From assembly GCA_964579845.1 (NCBI GenBank), contig CAZOHC010000025.1:1-17647 (forward strand): DNA of 17,647 bases, written 5' to 3'. The translations under genes and the position numbers were made by a program. Position 1 is the first letter of the stretch; every line of letters begins with the position of its first letter. The DNA comes from CAZOHC01 sp964579845. GTDB taxonomy: Bacteria; Patescibacteriota; Microgenomatia; Levybacterales; UBA12049. This document shows, piece by piece, positions 14,149-17,647 of this stretch. Under the pieces are notes generated by a model. The model worked only from the letters and a program-made list of their open reading frames with translations, searched no databases and had not been told where the DNA came from.

Positions 14149-15039
14149 TTACGCAGCCTGCTTCTCGGAGTCTTGTTCTTCAGCTTCTTTCATCTGTTCT
14201 CTGATCGCTTCTACTACATCGGGATCTGCTTTCGTAATGGTATCCATTCTCCGTAGTTTTGCTTCGAGACCCTGTAGCTCTTTCTGTTGGTTCTCAATTG
14301 CCTTTTGCTTCTCCTGGATTTCTTGAGCCAAAATCTCTTGTCTTTTCTTTACAAGTTCAACAAATGAAATTACATTTGTTTCCTCTCCACTTGAACTTTC
14401 TTGTTTTTTCTCCATTTGCTCATCAATGGACGCTATAGGAGTATCATCTTCTGTGATTGCCTCAGAAGATTGCCGAGAGTCTTCCTCACCTTCAGATCTG
14501 GTTGTTTCACCTTCCTGCTTCGTTTCTGATGGTGCTTCACTCAATGCCGACGTAATCTGATCAAGAGCATTTTGTGGTTCAGAAAAAGTGTTTTCCGGCT
14601 GAGAGTCAGTGGTTTCTATACGAGTGTTATCCTGCATCATATCAGAATCTGCCGTTGAATCCTGTGCTGAGCTTGATTCAGGTGATGAAGCATTGACAGG
14701 TGGCTGTGAAGTCTCATTTTCAGAAGTGTTCGGGGATGCCTCGGGTTTTGTTTGAAAATTATCGAGGTTAAAGTGATTGAAATCCTCATCATCAATATGA
14801 TTATGACCGCCTACTGGTGTTACCATAGACCTTTCCGGTGTTTGAGAAGCCTCTGTGTTACTTGTCTGATGCTCAGGTGCTTGGCTCGTTACCACGTCTG
14901 GTATCGTGTTAGCATTTGGTGTGTCAACGGACGGTGAGACGCCGAAACCTTCGGGTCTTTGTAATGGTTGTGCTAACGGCGGTTGTTCTCCTGTTGCTGG
15001 TGGAACCGGAGGCTGATTTTCAGGTGGCAGTTCTGACAT
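14149..15039 (-). CDS. Low-complexity acidic protein with C-terminal coiled coil
   Basis: 296 residues, not recognised as a family. Residues 1-40 are Pro-rich (ELPPENQPPVPP); residues about 40-215 are rich in Ser, Thr, Glu, Gln, Pro and almost surely disordered, with a small conserved-looking patch GGHNHIDDEDFNHFNLDNF (about 78-96). Residues about 222-292 form a strong coiled coil (EILAQEIQEKQKAIENQQKE, then LEAKLRRMDTI) with heptad spacing of Leu/Ile. No membrane helix or signal peptide. It sits between gyrA and folD on the same strand and has its own promoter. A cytoplasmic scaffold or adaptor role is a guess based only on composition. Confidence 0.75.
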   Translation of the reverse strand: MSELPPENQPPVPPATGEQPPLAQPLQRPEGFGVSPSVDTPNANTIPDVVTSQAPEHQTSNTEASQTPERSMVTPVGGHNHIDDEDFNHFNLDNFQTKPEASPNTSENETSQPPVNASSPESSSAQDSTADSDMMQDNTRIETTDSQPENTFSEPQNALDQITSALSEAPSETKQEGETTRSEGEEDSRQSSEAITEDDTPIASIDEQMEKKQESSSGEETNVISFVELVKKRQEILAQEIQEKQKAIENQQKELQGLEAKLRRMDTITKADPDVVEAIREQMKEAEEQDSEKQAA

Positions 15040-15045
15040 GCTATA

Positions 15046-15074
15046 AAGTTACAGTATTAGATGCGTCTTGTCAA
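15046..15074 (-). promoter_or_regulatory. Leaderless promoter of the coiled-coil protein gene
   Basis: Minus strand TTGACA (15074-15069), 17 bp, TAACTT (15051-15046), 6 bp, ATG at 15039. The box lies in the 51-bp gap after the gyrA stop, so the gene need not depend on gyrA transcription. Confidence 0.6.
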
Positions 15075-15090
15075 TTACCTCAGGCGCTTT

Positions 15091-17647
15091 TTAGGAAGTA
15101 CCGTCTTTGGTGATGCAGGTGGCACTGGCAATGCCGTCTTTGGTGCTTGAGAAGCGCATCAGGATAACACCCTGCGTGTCGCGTGAGAGCTTCGGAACTG
15201 ATGAGAGTTCGAGTTTAACGACTTGGCCGCGTTTGGATGTGATAATCACTTCTTCACCGTTCGGCGGAATAATCTGTGCAGTGACGACTTTACCTGTCTT
15301 CTCGGTTACTTTCGCGACTTTCACGCCCTGACCTCCCCTGTTCTGCATCGGGAATTGTTTTATCTCGGTTTTCTTCCCGAGGCCGTTTTCCATGAGTGTC
15401 AGAAGCAACGGATTATCACCCTTCGTCACGAGATCCATGCTGATGACTTCATCATCTTTGGCGAGGTTGATTCCCCGTACACCGGTTGTTGCTCTTCCCA
15501 TCGGACGGACAGCTGTCTCTGAGAATCTGATCGCTTTACCTTCACGGGTGACGATGACGACCTCTTCATTGCCGGTTGAGATGTTACTCCAGACGAGTTC
15601 ATCTCCGGTATCCAGTTTGATCGCGATCATGCCGCCGCGTCTGATATTCTCAAACTCTGAGAGTTTGCTTTTCTTCACTGTACCTTTTTTCGTGGTGAGG
15701 AAGATATACCCTGATTTCAATGTTTTTGCATCGTATGAATTAAATGATTCAACGACTTCACCCTGTTCGATGTTCAGAAGGTTCACGATAGCTGTTCCTT
15801 TGCTGATCCGACTGCTTTCAGCGATTTCATATGCTTTCAGTTGGTACACTTTCCCTTTATTCGTAAAGAAGAGTAGATTGTCATGCGTCATGACGTGCCT
15901 GATCGCATCGATCGCATCTTCTTCTTTCATCTTCATACCGTTTACACCCTTGCCTCCCCTGTGCTGAGTCTGGAAGCTATTGAGCGACTGACGTTTTATA
16001 TAGCCTGTCTGTGTGAGGGTAACCACAGTCGGCTCGTTCGGGATGAGATCTTCTTCTGAGAACTCGCCTACTTTTCCTTTATAGACTTTCGTGCGTCTGG
16101 CATCGCCATATTTATCTTTTAATTTCTTCAGTTCATCGTTAATAACGGTCAAAATTTTCTCAGGGTGAGCCAGAAGATCCTCGAGGTATGCAATCGTCTC
16201 ACGGACCATAGCCAGTTCATCTTCAATCTTCTGTCTCTCAAGTGCTGCGAGTCGTCTCAGCTGCATATCCAGAATCGCAGTCGCTTGGATTTCTGAGAGC
16301 TTGAATCGCTCCATCAGGTTCTTTTTCGCTTCCTCTTGATCACGTGATTCACGAATGGTTTTGATGACAGCGTCGATGTGATCAACAGCGATTTTCAGTC
16401 CTTCGAGGATATGGAGTCTGGCTTTTGCCTGGCGTAGCTCGTATTCAGAGCGACGTTTTACGACCAGATAGCGGTGTTTTAGGTACTCTTCAAGAATCAG
16501 TTTCAGATTGAGAGTCTGCGGAGTTCCGTTGACGAGTGCGACCATGTTACATGGGAAACTGGTCTGCAGTGATGTATATTTGAAGAGATTATTCAGCACT
16601 TTTTTCGGTGTTGCGTCCCGCTTCAGTTCGACATAGACGCGTAGCCCTCGTCTGTCTGACTCATCACGGAGATCTGAAATTCCGTCAATTTTTTTCTCTT
16701 TTGCGAGGTCAGCGATTTTTGCGACAAGCTGTGCTTTATTTACCTGGTACGGTAACTCTGTAATGATGATCGCTGATTTTCCGTTTCCTATTTCCTCAAT
16801 CTCTGCTTTGCCGCGGATGATGATTTTCCCGCGTCCGGTCATGTATGCATTTCTGATCTCGGTGATGTCATAAATACTGCCTGCAGTCGGAAAATCAGGA
16901 CCTTTTATGTATTCAAGCAACTCCTCAATCGTTGCATCACTTGAGAGAGACAGTGTGTTCTGTGGCTGGATGACTGTGTCCACATCTGCTGTTGCGATGG
17001 TTAAACCCTCTGCTTCACCATTTGTCTCACGTGCCTCCTCAGTAATGTTCGTCTTCGTAATCATGAATGAGATCGCATCGATGACCTCTGAGAGGTTATG
17101 CGGCGGAATCTTTGTTGCCATACCGACCGCAATACCCTCTGAACCTGCCAAAAGAAGGTTCGGGAGTTTGGACGGGAGGAAGACAGGTTCTTTGTAAGAG
17201 GCGTCAAAGTTCGGTGCGAAATCTACGGTATCTTTCTCGATGTCCTGAAGCATCTCATCCGCGATTGCTGCCATTCTTGCTTCGGTATATCGCATAGCAG
17301 CAGGCGGATCGCCGTCTATTGAACCGATGTTTCCCTGTCCGTCAATAAGCGGATACCGCATGGAGAAATCCTGTGCGAGGCGAACCATTGCATCATAAAT
17401 CGCGCCGTCTCCGTGCGGATGGTATTTTCCCATTACCTCACCGACAACGGTCGCGCTTTTTTTGTATTTCGCTGAGTGATGGAGTGAAAGCTCATGCATC
17501 GCGTAGAGAATACGTCTGTGAACCGGTTTCAAACCGTCACGGATGTCAGGAAGCGCACGAGCCACGATAACAGACATCGCGTAATTCAGATACGATTTCT
17601 TCATTTCCTGTGCGATATCTGTTGATTGTAATTGTCCGATATTATTC
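15091..17647 (-). CDS. gyrA: DNA gyrase subunit A, 5' end outside the window
   Basis: GyrA is the cleavage/rejoining subunit of gyrase, which introduces negative supercoils with GyrB. The frame is open to the window edge: 14 codons (NNIGQLQSTDIAQE) precede the Met at 17604, so the true start lies beyond 17647. Counting from that Met, 837 residues are visible. Seen: SYLNYAMSVIVARALPD (4-20), the breakage-reunion helix with HPHGD (62-66), catalytic Tyr106 in AMRYTEAR, GPDFPTAG (235-242), the coiled-coil arm (about 330-490), and a C-terminal six-bladed pinwheel (about 505-830) with the GyrA box as QHRGGKG (547-553), one residue from canonical QRRGGKG. The box favours GyrA over ParC. Odd points: Gly67 where quinolone-sensitive enzymes usually have Ser/Thr, and an extra segment of roughly 35-40 residues (about 183-222). 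No acidic C-terminal tail. Confidence 0.96.
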   Translation of the reverse strand, partial: NNIGQLQSTDIAQEMKKSYLNYAMSVIVARALPDIRDGLKPVHRRILYAMHELSLHHSAKYKKSATVVGEVMGKYHPHGDGAIYDAMVRLAQDFSMRYPLIDGQGNIGSIDGDPPAAMRYTEARMAAIADEMLQDIEKDTVDFAPNFDASYKEPVFLPSKLPNLLLAGSEGIAVGMATKIPPHNLSEVIDAISFMITKTNITEEARETNGEAEGLTIATADVDTVIQPQNTLSLSSDATIEELLEYIKGPDFPTAGSIYDITEIRNAYMTGRGKIIIRGKAEIEEIGNGKSAIIITELPYQVNKAQLVAKIADLAKEKKIDGISDLRDESDRRGLRVYVELKRDATPKKVLNNLFKYTSLQTSFPCNMVALVNGTPQTLNLKLILEEYLKHRYLVVKRRSEYELRQAKARLHILEGLKIAVDHIDAVIKTIRESRDQEEAKKNLMERFKLSEIQATAILDMQLRRLAALERQKIEDELAMVRETIAYLEDLLAHPEKILTVINDELKKLKDKYGDARRTKVYKGKVGEFSEEDLIPNEPTVVTLTQTGYIKRQSLNSFQTQHRGGKGVNGMKMKEEDAIDAIRHVMTHDNLLFFTNKGKVYQLKAYEIAESSRISKGTAIVNLLNIEQGEVVESFNSYDAKTLKSGYIFLTTKKGTVKKSKLSEFENIRRGGMIAIKLDTGDELVWSNISTGNEEVVIVTREGKAIRFSETAVRPMGRATTGVRGINLAKDDEVISMDLVTKGDNPLLLTLMENGLGKKTEIKQFPMQNRGGQGVKVAKVTEKTGKVVTAQIIPPNGEEVIITSKRGQVVKLELSSVPKLSRDTQGVILMRFSSTKDGIASATCITKDGTS

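Noticed and set aside
15392..15967. 191-codon open frame on the plus strand within gyrA
   Set aside because: Antisense to the conserved GyrA C-terminal domain, Ser/Ile/Leu-rich low-complexity translation and no recognisable motif.
15091..17604. Taking the ATG at 17604 as the true start of gyrA
   Set aside because: The frame is open upstream to the window edge and the residues before this Met (NIGQLQSTDIAQE) look like a normal GyrA N-terminal extension, so the gene is truncated by the window.
15091..17647. Possible TGA-to-glycine recoding, as in Gracilibacteria and Absconditabacteria
   Set aside because: The long gyrA frame and other conserved genes contain no in-frame TGA at glycine sites, and TGA ends the DUF4230 and ACT-like genes at sensible positions.

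Overview
The window looks like chromosome from a small-genome bacterium, most probably of the Candidate Phyla Radiation (Patescibacteria). This is an inference from several things: tight gene packing, no insertion sequences, a set of short membrane and surface proteins (SIMPL, DUF4230, a GH18 enzyme with one membrane anchor, a beta-helix/FN3 surface protein), divergent versions of housekeeping enzymes, and several proteins that match nothing I recognise. The code is the standard bacterial one. gyrA and the other long genes read through without in-frame TGA, and TGA ends two genes.

Layout, left to right. The minus strand carries a GH37 trehalase-type gene, preceded in transcription order by a transaldolase (126-2451). 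A 394-residue unknown protein (2526-3710, plus) runs convergently into the GH18 gene (3707-5170, minus). GH18 is divergent from a DUF4230 membrane protein (5238-5846, plus), which overlaps at its 3' end a small 77-residue gene (5806-6039, minus). That small gene is divergent from an ACT-like protein (6123-6785, plus), followed by a Xer-type tyrosine recombinase (6817-7749, plus). A hairpin-rich 128-bp spacer separates it from a minus-strand block: SIMPL protein, beta-helix/FN3 secreted protein, phospholipase-D-like protein and an unknown 290-residue protein (7878-12835). A two-helix small membrane protein (13001-13261, plus) ends 2 bp from folD. On the minus strand, folD, a low-complexity coiled-coil protein and a 5'-truncated gyrA fill the rest.

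The most striking signal is regulatory. Of the 14 genes whose start lies in the window, ten have a sigma70-type -10 hexamer placed exactly 6 bases before the ATG, and two more have it 7 or 4 bases away. Most also have a TTGACA-like -35 box about 17-20 bases further upstream. This places transcription initiation on or next to the start codon, so most mRNAs here should be leaderless and most genes should have their own promoter. The pattern also corrects five start codons (2451, 2526, 5170, 8636, 13001) and lends support to the small 77-residue gene. The exceptions are informative: the trehalase gene (probably the second gene of an operon), the beta-helix protein (about 23-nt leader) and the 290-residue unknown (about 13-nt leader with an SD-like GGGGTG).

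Functionally, the window mixes sugar metabolism (trehalase, transaldolase), folate one-carbon metabolism (FolD), DNA topology and chromosome resolution (GyrA, Xer) and cell-envelope proteins (GH18, DUF4230, SIMPL, beta-helix protein). I see no tRNA, rRNA, CRISPR array, prophage or transposon. No non-coding stretch exceeds about 165 bp.
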